From: Variovorax sp. PBL-H6
GTDB taxonomy: Bacteria > Pseudomonadota > Gammaproteobacteria > Burkholderiales > Burkholderiaceae_C
DNA length: 64,000 nucleotides
Direction of reading: 5' to 3'
Assembly: GCF_901827155.1 (NCBI RefSeq)
Contig: NZ_LR594659.1
Location: 5,862,501-5,926,500, forward strand
Below, piece by piece: positions 35,935 through 44,813 of the stretch. The notes beneath the pieces were generated by a model. The model saw nothing but the letters and a program-made list of their open reading frames with translations. It ran no database searches and was not told the DNA's origin. Both the position numbers and the translations under genes were made by a program. Within the stretch, counting starts at the first letter, position 1; the number at the start of each line of letters is the position of its first letter.

Positions 35935-36918
35935 ATGATCCCACGCATTCCCCTGCTTCACACGCTCACGGCAGCAGCCTTCAGCTTGGCCGCGGCAACC
36001 GCGGCGGCGCAGGTGTACCCAACAAAGCCGATCCACATCGTTGTCCCTTTTAGTGCCGGCGGCGGCCTGGATGCCGCGGCCCGCGTGCTGGGGCAGGGGC
36101 TCGGCAAGCGTCTTGGTCAGCCGGTTGTCGTGGAAAACAAGCCCGGTGGCAATGGCCTTATCGCCACGCAATACGCCACCAGTGCCAAACCGGACGGCTA
36201 CACCCTCTACTTGTGCGTGACCACGCCGTGGTCGATGCTGCCGGCGCTCTACAAGCGACCACTGGGCTATGACGCCAACAAGGACTACACGGCGATCTCC
36301 CTGCTGGCCGAATTCCAGACCGTGATCTTCGTAAACCCGAAGACCGGAATCACGTCGATGAAGGGCTACATCGAACGCGCCAAGGCCAACCCGGGCAAGC
36401 TTTCGTATGCCTCGACAGGCTCTGCGCAGCCCTACACGCTCGCGACCGAGTTGTTGAAGTCGAAGGTGAACATCGACGTCTTGCAGGTGCCGTTCCCGGG
36501 CGCCGCGCCGGCGACGCAATCGGTGGTCGCCGGCGATGTGGATTCGGCCATGTTCGATGTCGGAGGATCGGCGCCGTTTATCAAGGCCGGTCGGCTGACG
36601 CCGCTGGCTGTTCTCGGGAAGAGCCGCGTGCCTTCGTTGCCGGAGGTCCCCACGCTCACCGAGGCGGGGGTCACGGGTGTGGAGATTCCGATGATCTGGA
36701 TGGGCGTGGTCGGCCCCGGCGGTTTACCGCAGGCGATCGTTCGCAAGCTCAACGAAGAGATCAACACCGTCCTGCGCGGCGAAGAAATGACGGCACTGCT
36801 CGCAGCGCAATCGCTGACGCCGTTGGCGGCCTCGCCCGAGCAAATGGACGCACAGATCAAGGGCGACATCAAATCCTGGGGCGCCGTGATCAAGCAACTG
36901 GGTCTTCAACTCGACTGA
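35935..36918 (+). CDS. Bug family tripartite tricarboxylate transporter receptor
   Basis: A 327-residue receptor with a signal peptide (LLHTLTAAAFSLAAATAAA), the Bug motif YPTKPIHIVVPFSAGGGLDA and VVVENKPGGNGLIA. It is located inside the aromatic operon, which suggests the operon's substrate, or a carboxylate from it, is captured in the periplasm. There is no TctAB nearby. ATG at 35935 has GGAG eight bases upstream. Confidence 0.93.
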   Translation: MIPRIPLLHTLTAAAFSLAAATAAAQVYPTKPIHIVVPFSAGGGLDAAARVLGQGLGKRLGQPVVVENKPGGNGLIATQYATSAKPDGYTLYLCVTTPWSMLPALYKRPLGYDANKDYTAISLLAEFQTVIFVNPKTGITSMKGYIERAKANPGKLSYASTGSAQPYTLATELLKSKVNIDVLQVPFPGAAPATQSVVAGDVDSAMFDVGGSAPFIKAGRLTPLAVLGKSRVPSLPEVPTLTEAGVTGVEIPMIWMGVVGPGGLPQAIVRKLNEEINTVLRGEEMTALLAAQSLTPLAASPEQMDAQIKGDIKSWGAVIKQLGLQLD

Positions 36919-36932
36919 ACTGAGGAGACGAA

Positions 36933-38348
36933 ATGAACAAGCCATCCTTGCAACATGACGTCGTCGTAGTGGGCGCGGGCATGGCCGGCCACTGTGCGGC
37001 CCTTGAGGCAGCGCGACTTGGCGCTTCGGTGATCCTGCTAGAGAAAATGCCTGCCTACGGCGGCAGTACCGCGATGTGCGGCGGTGCATTTGCCTTCGCC
37101 GGCACCCGTGTGCAGAAAGAGCAGGGCATCGCCGATACGCCCGAACTGCTCGAGCAGGATTTGCTCACCTGTGGGCATCATGCCAATGACCCGCAGGTGG
37201 TGCATGCCTATGCCGAGCACCAGTACGACGCCTACCGCTGGCTCGAAGCATTGGGCTTGGACTTCGACAATGTCACGTTGAACGGTGGCCAGTCCATGCC
37301 GCGCCTGCATAGCCTTGATCCAAAGCACATGCTGCACGTGTTGCACCAGGCGCTGCTGGATGCGGGCGGCAAGTTCCGCGCAAATGCGGGCGCACGCCGG
37401 CTGCTCACCAGCGGAGACGGCGCCGAGCGCAGGGTCATCGGTGTCGAACTGGCGAGTGGCGAACAGGTGATGGCGCAGCACGGCGTGATCATCGCGACCG
37501 GCGGCTTCTCTCGTTCGCGTGAGCTCGTTGCCCGCTTCGCCCCGCACCTGGCCGATGCCAAACCCATGGGAGGCGAGGGCAACACGGGGGATGGATTGCG
37601 CATGGCATGGGCATTGGGCGCGGACCTGGTGGATATGGGCTTTACCAAGGGCACCTTTGGTGCGCCCGCTACGACGCCGCTCCCGGGGAAGGAAAAGCTG
37701 GCGCCGTACCTCGTGCATACCATGTACAAGGGCGGCATCGTCGTGAACACGAACGGAGCTCGCTTCGTCAATGAATCCCTGTCGTACAAGGTGATCGGCG
37801 AGGAATGCCTGAAGCAGCCCGGCCGCGTTGGCGTACAGGTTTTCGACCAGCGCATCATGGACCAGTCCGCCCCTTTCCCGACAGTGGACGACTACAACTC
37901 GGCACTCGAAGCCGGACTGATCAAGCGCGCGGACTCGCTGGACGAACTCGCCGGACTGCTCAGCCTTCCGCCCCAGGCACTGGCGGCCACGGTGGCACGG
38001 TACAACGCCGCGGCCGAAGGCCGCGGGGGTGACGAGATGGGCCGCGACTGCCTCACGGCAGGTTATGGCACCGTACCGACACTCTCGGCCGCGCCGTTCT
38101 ACGGCATTGCTTGCACGACCGGCCTCAACTCGACCTATTGTGGCCTGCGTACCGACGCTGGCGCCCGGGTCTTGGACGTGTTCGGCCAGCCGCTTCTCGG
38201 CCTCTACGCCACGGGCGAAGTCATGGGAGGGCTGCATGGCGCCTCGTATCTGAGCGGCTCGTCGCTTGCGAAGGGGTGCATCTTCGGGCGCCTTGCCGCG
38301 CAGGACGCCTGCCGTCGCATAGGCGCAGCAGTGGCTGTCAACGCCTGA
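36933..38348 (+). CDS. FAD-binding protein, fumarate reductase/succinate dehydrogenase flavoprotein type
   Basis: A 471-residue flavoprotein of the FAD_binding_2 group. VVVVGAGMAGHCAALEAARL then MPAYGGSTAMCGGAFAFAG binds FAD, and GVIIATGGFSRSRELVARF, GEGNTGDGLRMAWALGA and the C-terminal GLYATGEVMGGLHGASYLSG are family hallmarks. Such enzymes reduce or desaturate C=C bonds next to carbonyls (fumarate reductase, urocanate reductase and ketosteroid dehydrogenase relatives). Position suggests a ring or side-chain dehydrogenation step before the gentisate-type reactions. It starts 14 bp after the receptor gene. Confidence 0.9.
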   Translation: MNKPSLQHDVVVVGAGMAGHCAALEAARLGASVILLEKMPAYGGSTAMCGGAFAFAGTRVQKEQGIADTPELLEQDLLTCGHHANDPQVVHAYAEHQYDAYRWLEALGLDFDNVTLNGGQSMPRLHSLDPKHMLHVLHQALLDAGGKFRANAGARRLLTSGDGAERRVIGVELASGEQVMAQHGVIIATGGFSRSRELVARFAPHLADAKPMGGEGNTGDGLRMAWALGADLVDMGFTKGTFGAPATTPLPGKEKLAPYLVHTMYKGGIVVNTNGARFVNESLSYKVIGEECLKQPGRVGVQVFDQRIMDQSAPFPTVDDYNSALEAGLIKRADSLDELAGLLSLPPQALAATVARYNAAAEGRGGDEMGRDCLTAGYGTVPTLSAAPFYGIACTTGLNSTYCGLRTDAGARVLDVFGQPLLGLYATGEVMGGLHGASYLSGSSLAKGCIFGRLAAQDACRRIGAAVAVNA

Positions 38349-38377
38349 GCCGCATCTCTTCACATTGGAACAACTCT

Positions 38378-39364
38378 ATGCCTGAAATCCTGGAAGCCTC
38401 CGCATCGCGCTACGACGCGATCCGGCACGTGGACGAGCTTATTCATGCCATTGATGCACAGAATTGCACTCCAGGCTGGACGCCGCGCAAACAGCCGCTG
38501 ATGTGGCGCCACCCACTTTCTAAATTTGTCCCCGTGCATTGGCGCTTTTCCGAGATCCGGCCAGCGTTGCTCGCAGCCGGCCGCGTGATCGGCACCGATC
38601 AGGCCGAGCGGCGCAACTTCGTGCTGCGCAACCCGATCGAGGGAAATGACTTCGCCACCACACGCACACTGGTCGGGGCCTACCAGTCGATCCTGCCGGG
38701 AGAACGGGCGCGCTCGCACCGCCATTCATCACACGCGCTGCGCGTGATCATCGAATCGCGCGGCTCGTACTCCGTGGTCAATGGCAAGCGACACCCGATG
38801 GAAACCGGAGACATCGTCCTCACGCCCGGCAATCATTGGCACGGCCATGGACACGACGGTGATTCGCAGGCATTCTGGTTTGACTGCCTGGACTTGCCTC
38901 TCGTGCATCTGCTGGAGCCCATGAAAGCGGAGGACCACCCCGAGCACTGGGAGCAGAACGCCGAGCGCGTCGACCACTCGCCCATGCGCATCGAATGGGC
39001 TGACATCGAGAGCCGGCTGGCGGCGACTGATACCGGCGGCAGCGATGCCTCCTTCTTCGGGAAGACGGTGGACGTCACCTCTGCTCTGATGCCCACCATC
39101 ACGATCAAGGTTCACCACTGGGCCGAGGGCTGGCAGGGGCTTGCCTACCGGCGCAATGCCAATGCAATCTACGTCGTGCTCAGGGGTAGTGGTAGCAGCG
39201 CCGTTGGTGAAGAGCACTTCAACTGGTCCTTTGGCGACGTCTTCGTTGAACCGTTGGGAGTGCGCGTCGCTCATTCGGCGAGCGAAGACGCCGTGCTCGT
39301 GGCTCTTACCGATGAGGGCCTGATGAAGTTCTGCGGCTATGACGCACTGGAGGCCTGCGAATGA
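38378..39364 (+). CDS. Gentisate 1,2-dioxygenase-like bicupin protein
   Basis: A 328-residue bicupin. The first cupin has SHRHSSHALRVIIESRGSYS and TGDIVLTPGNHWHGHGHDGD, matching the gentisate/1-hydroxy-2-naphthoate dioxygenase group with Fe(II)-binding His residues. The second half (TIKVHHWAEGWQGLAYRRNA) is a degenerate cupin, as in that family. It should open the aromatic ring between carboxyl- and hydroxyl-bearing carbons. It overlaps the next gene by four bases (ATGA). Confidence 0.88.
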   Translation: MPEILEASASRYDAIRHVDELIHAIDAQNCTPGWTPRKQPLMWRHPLSKFVPVHWRFSEIRPALLAAGRVIGTDQAERRNFVLRNPIEGNDFATTRTLVGAYQSILPGERARSHRHSSHALRVIIESRGSYSVVNGKRHPMETGDIVLTPGNHWHGHGHDGDSQAFWFDCLDLPLVHLLEPMKAEDHPEHWEQNAERVDHSPMRIEWADIESRLAATDTGGSDASFFGKTVDVTSALMPTITIKVHHWAEGWQGLAYRRNANAIYVVLRGSGSSAVGEEHFNWSFGDVFVEPLGVRVAHSASEDAVLVALTDEGLMKFCGYDALEACE

Positions 39365-40593
39365 CTCGACCTGTCCTCATTGTCGGCGGCGGGCTCGGTG
39401 GCGTGGCTACTGCCCTGGGCCTGGGCCAGCGGGGCCGCAGCGTGCGGCTTCTTGAACAGTCTGCCGAGATCGCGCCCATCGGCTATGGCGTCCAGATCGG
39501 CCCCAACGTACTTCCAGTGCTCCAGCGCCTGGGAGTGGGCGACGAAGTGCGCCGCGCCTCCTACTTGCCGGACGACCTTCTCTTGCTGGACGCCTGCACG
39601 GGCGAAAAGCTGGTGCGCGTGCCATTGAAGGGCGAGGCCTTCGAGAGCCGATACCCGGCACCCTACATTGCCATCCACCGAGTGGATCTGCACGAGATCC
39701 TGCTGAAGGCAGTACGGCAACTGCCCAGCGTGGACTTGAACCAGGCGACCACCGTGAGCAGCTATACGCAGACTCCGGATGCCGTGCAGATCCAGACCGA
39801 ACGGGGTGAAACCATCGAGGGCTGCGCGCTCGTGGCGGCGGACGGCCTGCGCTCACGCCTGCGCGCGCAGATGCATCCCGAAGATGCATCGCGCGACACC
39901 GGGTACGTCGCTCACCGCACCATCGTGCCCATGAGTGAAGCCCCGACAAGCCTGCAAAAACGCTCGGGCGTCACGATGTGGACGGGCGACGGCTTTCACG
40001 TCATCTACTACCCGCTGCGTGAGCGCACCGAGATGAACATCGTCGCTGTCTTCCGCGTACCGCCAGATCTGGAACCTACCGACAACGGCGGCTACAGGAA
40101 CTACATCAATGCCATCGCGGCCAATGCCCAGCCGGAGGTTCGCGACGTGATTTCCGTGGTCAATCTGGAGCGCCGCTGGGCTATTGCCGATCGCAACCCT
40201 ATGCGACGCTGGTCCGATGGCCGAGTGACGCTGCTGGGTGACTCGGCGCACGCCACGTTGCAGTCGCTTGCGCAGGGCGCGGGCATGGCCCTGGAAGACG
40301 CATCGGAACTCACCGCCCTCTTGGGAAAGCATCCCGAAGATCCAGAGCGTGCATTCGCAGCTTTCGAACGCCTGCGCTTCGTGCGCACCGCGCGCGTGCA
40401 ACTCGAGTCGCGCGCCCTCTGGCACACCTATCACTGCGGTGGCACCGACGCGGAAGTACGAACTCAGCAACTACAGGAGCGCACCACGGAAGACCTGTAC
40501 CGCTGCTTCGACTGGCTCTGGAACCCTGCGGCCGCCCGGAGCGCTGCTCCGGGTCCGCGGCAATCAAGAACCTACGAGGGGCGCGCCCAATGA
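39361..40593 (+). CDS. FAD-dependent aromatic monooxygenase, 3-hydroxybenzoate 6-hydroxylase-like
   Basis: A 410-residue group A flavin monooxygenase. PVLIVGGGLGGVATALGLGQ binds FAD, YGVQIGPNVLPVLQRLGVGD and the middle motif ALVAADGLRSRLRAQ (DG motif) are typical, and VTLLGDSAHATLQSLAQGAG is the GD motif with Ser for the usual Ala. The overall pattern is closest to 3-hydroxybenzoate 6-hydroxylase, which makes gentisate. This fits its place between a gentisate-dioxygenase-like gene and an FAH gene, overlapping both by ATGA. Confidence 0.9.
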   Translation: MTRPVLIVGGGLGGVATALGLGQRGRSVRLLEQSAEIAPIGYGVQIGPNVLPVLQRLGVGDEVRRASYLPDDLLLLDACTGEKLVRVPLKGEAFESRYPAPYIAIHRVDLHEILLKAVRQLPSVDLNQATTVSSYTQTPDAVQIQTERGETIEGCALVAADGLRSRLRAQMHPEDASRDTGYVAHRTIVPMSEAPTSLQKRSGVTMWTGDGFHVIYYPLRERTEMNIVAVFRVPPDLEPTDNGGYRNYINAIAANAQPEVRDVISVVNLERRWAIADRNPMRRWSDGRVTLLGDSAHATLQSLAQGAGMALEDASELTALLGKHPEDPERAFAAFERLRFVRTARVQLESRALWHTYHCGGTDAEVRTQQLQERTTEDLYRCFDWLWNPAAARSAAPGPRQSRTYEGRAQ

Positions 40594-41471
40594 AATTCTG
40601 CCGATTTGACAATGACCGCCTGGGCCTGATCGAAGGCGATGAGGTGTTCGACATTACGCCCGCGCTCGATGCGTTGCCGACGATGCGGTGGCCGGTGCCG
40701 CTGGGCGACCCGCTAATCGCTCACCTTCCTGCATTGATGGATGCTGCACGCCGCGCGCGGCGCGGTGCGCACGCTTGCAAGCTCTCCCAAGTTCACCTGC
40801 ATAGTCCGATCACGACCCCGAGCAAGGTAATGGCAGCGCCCGCAAACTACCGACTGCACGTCGAGCAGGACACGAAGGACGCCGGTGTCGATCAGGGTGT
40901 GCATCGCAAGGCGCTGGAAGGCGTGGAGCGGCCTGCCGAGAAGTACGGACTTTTCCTCAAGGCCACCTCCGCCATCGCAGGCCCTTCGGAGGGCGTGAAA
41001 ATCATCTTGCCGGATCGCCGAACTGACCACGAGGTCGAACTTGGCGTGGTCATAGGGAAGGCGGGACACGGGATCTCGCGAGCCGAGGCCATGTCACACG
41101 TCGCTGGCTATTGCGTGGGGCTGGACATGACGGTTCGCGGAGCCGAGGACCGCAGTTTCCGGAAATCCCCCGACACGTACACCGTGCTCGGCCCATGTTT
41201 CGTCACCGCGGATGAAATTGCCGATCCGCACGCACTCACGATTTCGCTCTGGGTGAACGGAGAGCGGCGCCAGCATAGTTCGACGGGTGCGATGACGATC
41301 GATATTCCTGACCTGATCGAACTCGCGTCGCACGTCTACACATTGCACCCGGGGGATGTGATCCTGACGGGTACCCCCGAGGGTGTCGGTCCGGTGGTGG
41401 CAGGGGACCAGATACGCGCTGCATGTGATGGCATTGGTGAGATGACACTACGTGTCTCCAACCACTTGTAA
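40590..41471 (+). CDS. Fumarylacetoacetate hydrolase family protein, maleyl-/fumarylpyruvate hydrolase candidate
   Basis: A 293-residue FAH protein. The acidic metal motif is TDHEVELGVVIG with GLDMTVR, and [15 protein letters not shown] closes the fold. In the gentisate pathway FAH enzymes hydrolyse maleylpyruvate directly or fumarylpyruvate after isomerisation. No maleylpyruvate isomerase gene is seen in this window, so direct hydrolysis is a reasonable guess. It overlaps the monooxygenase gene (ATGA). Confidence 0.9.
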   Translation: MKFCRFDNDRLGLIEGDEVFDITPALDALPTMRWPVPLGDPLIAHLPALMDAARRARRGAHACKLSQVHLHSPITTPSKVMAAPANYRLHVEQDTKDAGVDQGVHRKALEGVERPAEKYGLFLKATSAIAGPSEGVKIILPDRRTDHEVELGVVIGKAGHGISRAEAMSHVAGYCVGLDMTVRGAEDRSFRKSPDTYTVLGPCFVTADEIADPHALTISLWVNGERRQHSSTGAMTIDIPDLIELASHVYTLHPGDVILTGTPEGVGPVVAGDQIRAACDGIGEMTLRVSNHL

Positions 41472-41481
41472 TACACGACCC

Positions 41482-42186
41482 ATGGCCAAACCGCTCGTTC
41501 CCGCACGCCCGCGTCGTACGCAAGCCGAGCGCACCATGTCAACACAGCGCAAGCTGATCGACGGTGCGATCGACCTGTTGAAGAAGAAGCGCTACGCAAG
41601 CTTTCGGACAGCAGACGTAGCCGAGCAGGCAGGCGTGTCGAAAGGAGCCCAGACCCACCACTTTCCTTCGAAGGACATGCTGGTTCTGCAAGCGCTGGAG
41701 GAGGTCTATCGACGAACCCAGCAGCGCGCGCTCGAACGCATCGCGGTCGGTCGTTCCGCCCCCGGCACCTTGCTTGAGCAACTCGTCTCGGATAGTCGCG
41801 AGTTTTTTCTGGGCGACGACTTCCTTCTCTCGCTCGACTTGATGATGGTGGATCCGAGTTCCACGCTGGGGAGCGATGTCAAGCGACTGGCGCAGCTTTA
41901 CCGCCTGCCGGTAGAGCAAGCGTGGCTGGACGCCCTGGTGGCGGCAGGTCATCCTGAACGTCAGGCCAAGGACGTCGTTCGGCTGACCTTCGCGATAGCG
42001 CGCGGGTTTGGCGTCCGACAACTCATCGCAGGACAGGACGAAGAGTTCCAGCACCTGATGGATTCGTGGATGCGCATGGCCGAGGCAATGCTTCTACTTT
42101 CATCAGGGCCTCGCGCTTCGGACACCCAGTCCCGTCGCCCTCTCGGTGCCCCGAAGCGAACGGCCCGCAAGAACAACGCTGCTTGA
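41482..42186 (+). CDS. TetR family transcriptional regulator
   Basis: A 234-residue regulator. The helix-turn-helix is RTQAERTMSTQRKLIDGAID then RTADVAEQAGVSKGAQTHHF, and the C-terminal domain is typical of TetR proteins that bind hydrophobic or aromatic ligands. It is only 10 bp downstream of the FAH gene and precedes a receptor gene in the same direction, so it is part of the operon and likely autoregulatory for it. The last 25 residues are basic and Ala-rich (LGAPKRTARKNNAA). Confidence 0.9.
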   Translation: MAKPLVPARPRRTQAERTMSTQRKLIDGAIDLLKKKRYASFRTADVAEQAGVSKGAQTHHFPSKDMLVLQALEEVYRRTQQRALERIAVGRSAPGTLLEQLVSDSREFFLGDDFLLSLDLMMVDPSSTLGSDVKRLAQLYRLPVEQAWLDALVAAGHPERQAKDVVRLTFAIARGFGVRQLIAGQDEEFQHLMDSWMRMAEAMLLLSSGPRASDTQSRRPLGAPKRTARKNNAA

Positions 42187-42217
42187 GCACTGCGACATCC
42201 ACGCCAATGGAGACCTC

Positions 42218-43216
42218 ATGACCGCTTCCCTTACCCAATTTCAAGGCCGCCGAGCAGCCCTCTTGCAAGTACTTGCTGCGGGCGTGGCCGCCACGGTCAA
42301 CCTGCCGGTGTGGGCCCAGCCACATTCTTCGCGACCCATCAAGGTGGTCGTGGGAAGTCCGCCGGGAGCGCTCGGAGACGTGATCGCCAGGCTCATGGCT
42401 CAAAAGCTTGGCGATGCCTTGGGCCAGCCCAGCATCGTCGACAACCGCGCAGGGGCCAGCGGTGGCATTGCGGCCGACTACGTCGCAAAGTCACAAGGCG
42501 ACGGCCACACCCTTCTTGTGGCACCGGACGCAGTGATGGTCGTGAATCCCTTCGTGTTTCCGAAGTTGCCTTATGACCCGACCAAGAACTTCCGCTCCGT
42601 CGCGCTGCTGGGCAAGGCCACTCTGGTGCTGCTGGTCAGCCCTGCGATGAACGCAAAATCGCTGACCGAATTTGTCCAGATGGCGAAGGCCAAGCCGAAA
42701 GCGATCAACTTCGGCAGTGGGGGCCCTGGGCATCCCTCTCACATGGCCATGGAGTTGGTCGCCAGCCGCCTCGGTCTGCAGTTGACGCACGTTCCGTACA
42801 AGGGAACATCCCTGGCGCTTCAAGGCCTCATGGGTGGAGACGTGAACGCTGTCATCGTGAGCATGGCGGAGGCTATGCCGCAGGTAAAAGCAGGCAACGT
42901 TGTCGCCTTGGCAACCAGCGGACCCGCGGCCAAGGAAGTGTTCCCCAATCTTCCAGAGTTCAAGGAGTCACATCCCGATCTCGACATCTCCGTTTGGTTC
43001 GGGATGTTCGCCCCTGCATCGACGTCCGCCGACGTCGTGCTAAGGCTGAACACCGAGATCAACAAGGCGCTGGGCCAGGCAGACGTGTCGAAGCGCTTGG
43101 CGGAGTTCGGCCTGACGGTCACGCCTGGGTTGCCATCCGTGTTGGATGAACTGATGGCCGTGGACCGAGCGCGCTTTGGTCCGCTGGTGAAGGCGCTGGG
43201 AATCACAGCGAACTGA
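42218..43216 (+). CDS. Bug family tripartite tricarboxylate transporter receptor
   Basis: A 332-residue receptor with a signal sequence (RRAALLQVLAAGVAATVNLP, then VWAQ). Its opening HSSRPIKVVVGSPPGALGDV is a less canonical Bug motif, with VVVGSPPG in place of VVPFPPGG; SIVDNRAGASGGIA follows. It is the last gene of the aromatic operon, 31 bp after the TetR gene, and gives the operon two receptors. Its ligand is unknown. Confidence 0.92.
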   Translation: MTASLTQFQGRRAALLQVLAAGVAATVNLPVWAQPHSSRPIKVVVGSPPGALGDVIARLMAQKLGDALGQPSIVDNRAGASGGIAADYVAKSQGDGHTLLVAPDAVMVVNPFVFPKLPYDPTKNFRSVALLGKATLVLLVSPAMNAKSLTEFVQMAKAKPKAINFGSGGPGHPSHMAMELVASRLGLQLTHVPYKGTSLALQGLMGGDVNAVIVSMAEAMPQVKAGNVVALATSGPAAKEVFPNLPEFKESHPDLDISVWFGMFAPASTSADVVLRLNTEINKALGQADVSKRLAEFGLTVTPGLPSVLDELMAVDRARFGPLVKALGITAN

Positions 43217-43221
43217 TTGCT

Positions 43222-43392
43222 TCACATCGACTGATGCTCGACCGAACTCACGTAGTTCGTATGCAGTTCTGCAAGCTCGGCGAGTTGCTCTTGAGTCAGC
43301 GACAGGGCTTCGCGCCGGGCTCGGACGGCCGCGCCAAAGGCAACTTGGGTCTTCTCTTTCGTTGGCGGTTTCGAGCGCGGCTTCATCGTCAT
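43222..43392 (-). pseudogene. Truncated XRE/Cro-type helix-turn-helix remnant
   Basis: A 56-codon minus-strand frame. It reads TQVAFGAAVRARREALSLTQ and then EQLAELAELHTNYVSSVE, which is the first half of a Cro/C1-type helix-turn-helix. It ends prematurely (HQSM, stop) just where the usual ERGxRN...L continuation should come. It lies at the right border of the aromatic operon and is probably a dead remnant. Confidence 0.55.
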
Positions 43393-43448
43393 TGCCGCGC
43401 GAATTAGCAGCTCCTAGACTCGCTGCTCCGCACTAACAGGTGAACAGC

Positions 43449-44096
43449 ATGTCAAAGCTCCGATTGAGGATCTCCGTGTCTCTGGACGGGTTCGTCGCCG
43501 GCCCGAACCAGAGCTTGCAGCAGCCACTGGGCACCGGCGGCGAGCAACTGCACGAATGGGTATTCCCGCTGGAGGCTTGGCGGCGCCCCCATGGGATGGA
43601 GGGTGGCGTGGTCAACGAGAGCACGCCGGTCATGGAAGAGGAACTCGCGAACCTGGGCGCGACCATCATGGGCCGCAACATGTTCGGTGGCGGTCCGGGC
43701 CCGTGGAGCAAGACGGATCCCTGGGAGGGCTGGTGGGGCCGGAATCCGCCGTTTCGTCACCCCGTGTTCGTGCTGACGCATCACGCGCGCGACCCGTTGA
43801 TCCTGGAGGGCGGCACGAGCTTCACCTTCGTGACCGACGGGATCGAAAGTGCATTGGATCAGGCCCGGCGCGCGGCAGGTGGAAAAGACGTCTCGCTGGC
43901 AGGCGGGGCGCGCGCTGCGCAGCAATACCTGAAAGCCGGCCTGGTCGACGAGATGCAGCTTCACCTGGTTCCGAAGCTGCTTGGCAGTGGGGAGCGCCTG
44001 TTCGACGGCGTCGAAGCCCTGCACGCGCTCGCGATGATGAAAGCGGTCACGGCTCCGAACGTGGTTCACCTGAAGTTCGCGAGGAACGCCATGTAG
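43449..44096 (+). CDS. Dihydrofolate reductase/RibD C-terminal-like family protein
   Basis: A 215-residue protein. It opens MSKLRLRISVSLDGFVAGPN, the standard start of RibD_C-type reductases, followed by LANLGATIMGRNMFGGGPGP and VFVLTHHARDPL. Near the C-terminus DVSLAGGARAAQQYLKAGLV and DEMQLHLVPKLLGSGERLFD are typical. Members are NADPH-dependent reductases of unclear substrate. ATG at 43449 gives the canonical start; a GTG at 43440 is possible. Confidence 0.88.
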   Translation: MSKLRLRISVSLDGFVAGPNQSLQQPLGTGGEQLHEWVFPLEAWRRPHGMEGGVVNESTPVMEEELANLGATIMGRNMFGGGPGPWSKTDPWEGWWGRNPPFRHPVFVLTHHARDPLILEGGTSFTFVTDGIESALDQARRAAGGKDVSLAGGARAAQQYLKAGLVDEMQLHLVPKLLGSGERLFDGVEALHALAMMKAVTAPNVVHLKFARNAM

Positions 44097-44172
44097 GCCT
44101 GCGCCGATTGCGCGCGGCGCGGCGGCCGGCAATCATTCGTGCGATATCGAAGACCGATCCGAGGACTGATGT

Positions 44173-44418
44173 ATGAACCTGTTGAGCGTCGACCTCTACC
44201 AGAGTGCTACCAATCCAGAAAAATTCCTGGCCATTCCGGCTGGGGTGGACCCGGCCGAGCTGACGGGCCCGATGGTGTTCGACAAGGATTACGCGGACAT
44301 CGTCCGCTATCAAGAGGCATTCCAGTTCGACCCTTCCGAACCGTATGCCGGGGTCAACGCTGCGAAGATCGCCGCAGACATCTTGACTTTCAAGTGGGCG
44401 ATGTATCGGCGCACGTAG
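44173..44418 (+). CDS. Small hypothetical protein
   Basis: An 81-residue protein (MNLLSVDLYQSATNPEKFLA..., ending AADILTFKWAMYRRT). No signal, membrane segment or recognised motif is present. It is preceded by GAGG about nine bases before the ATG, which supports translation. It lies alone between the RibD-like and CsbD genes. Confidence 0.55.
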   Translation: MNLLSVDLYQSATNPEKFLAIPAGVDPAELTGPMVFDKDYADIVRYQEAFQFDPSEPYAGVNAAKIAADILTFKWAMYRRT

Positions 44419-44579
44419 ATCCGCGCAATTCGCCGCGAGAAGTCAGGCGTGTACTACAGAAGGACGAGGCAAAGTAGTTCGGTTCGTGCCTTTGAGGAAG
44501 TCGACATATCGCGTGCTGCCAGATGGCAGTGGCACGGGGGTGCAGCAGCACCCGCGGCGACACTTTGAAGGAGAAACTG

Positions 44580-44765
44580 ATGAACAAGGATCAAGTCCAA
44601 GGCGGCCTCGAGAAAGCCAAGGGAAGCGTGAAGGAAGCGGCAGGCAAGGCAGTGGGCAATGAAAGGTTGCAGAGCGAAGGCGCCGCTGACAAGGCGGGCG
44701 GGGCTGTCCAGAAGAAGGTTGGGGACGTGAAGGAAGCGGCCAAGACCATCACGAAAAAGCCCTGA
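44580..44765 (+). CDS. CsbD family stress-response protein
   Basis: A 61-residue, Lys/Ala/Gly-rich hydrophilic protein. MNKDQVQGGLEKAKGSVKEA, then GKAVGNERLQSEGAADKAGG, matches the CsbD family, small proteins induced by general stress in many bacteria, with unknown mechanism. A good GGAG lies upstream. The protein is predicted to be flexible. Confidence 0.9.
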   Translation: MNKDQVQGGLEKAKGSVKEAAGKAVGNERLQSEGAADKAGGAVQKKVGDVKEAAKTITKKP

Positions 44766-44813
44766 GCGGGCAGGGCGTCGGCAGGCGGGGAGGCGTTCGG
44801 GGCGCGTCCCCGG

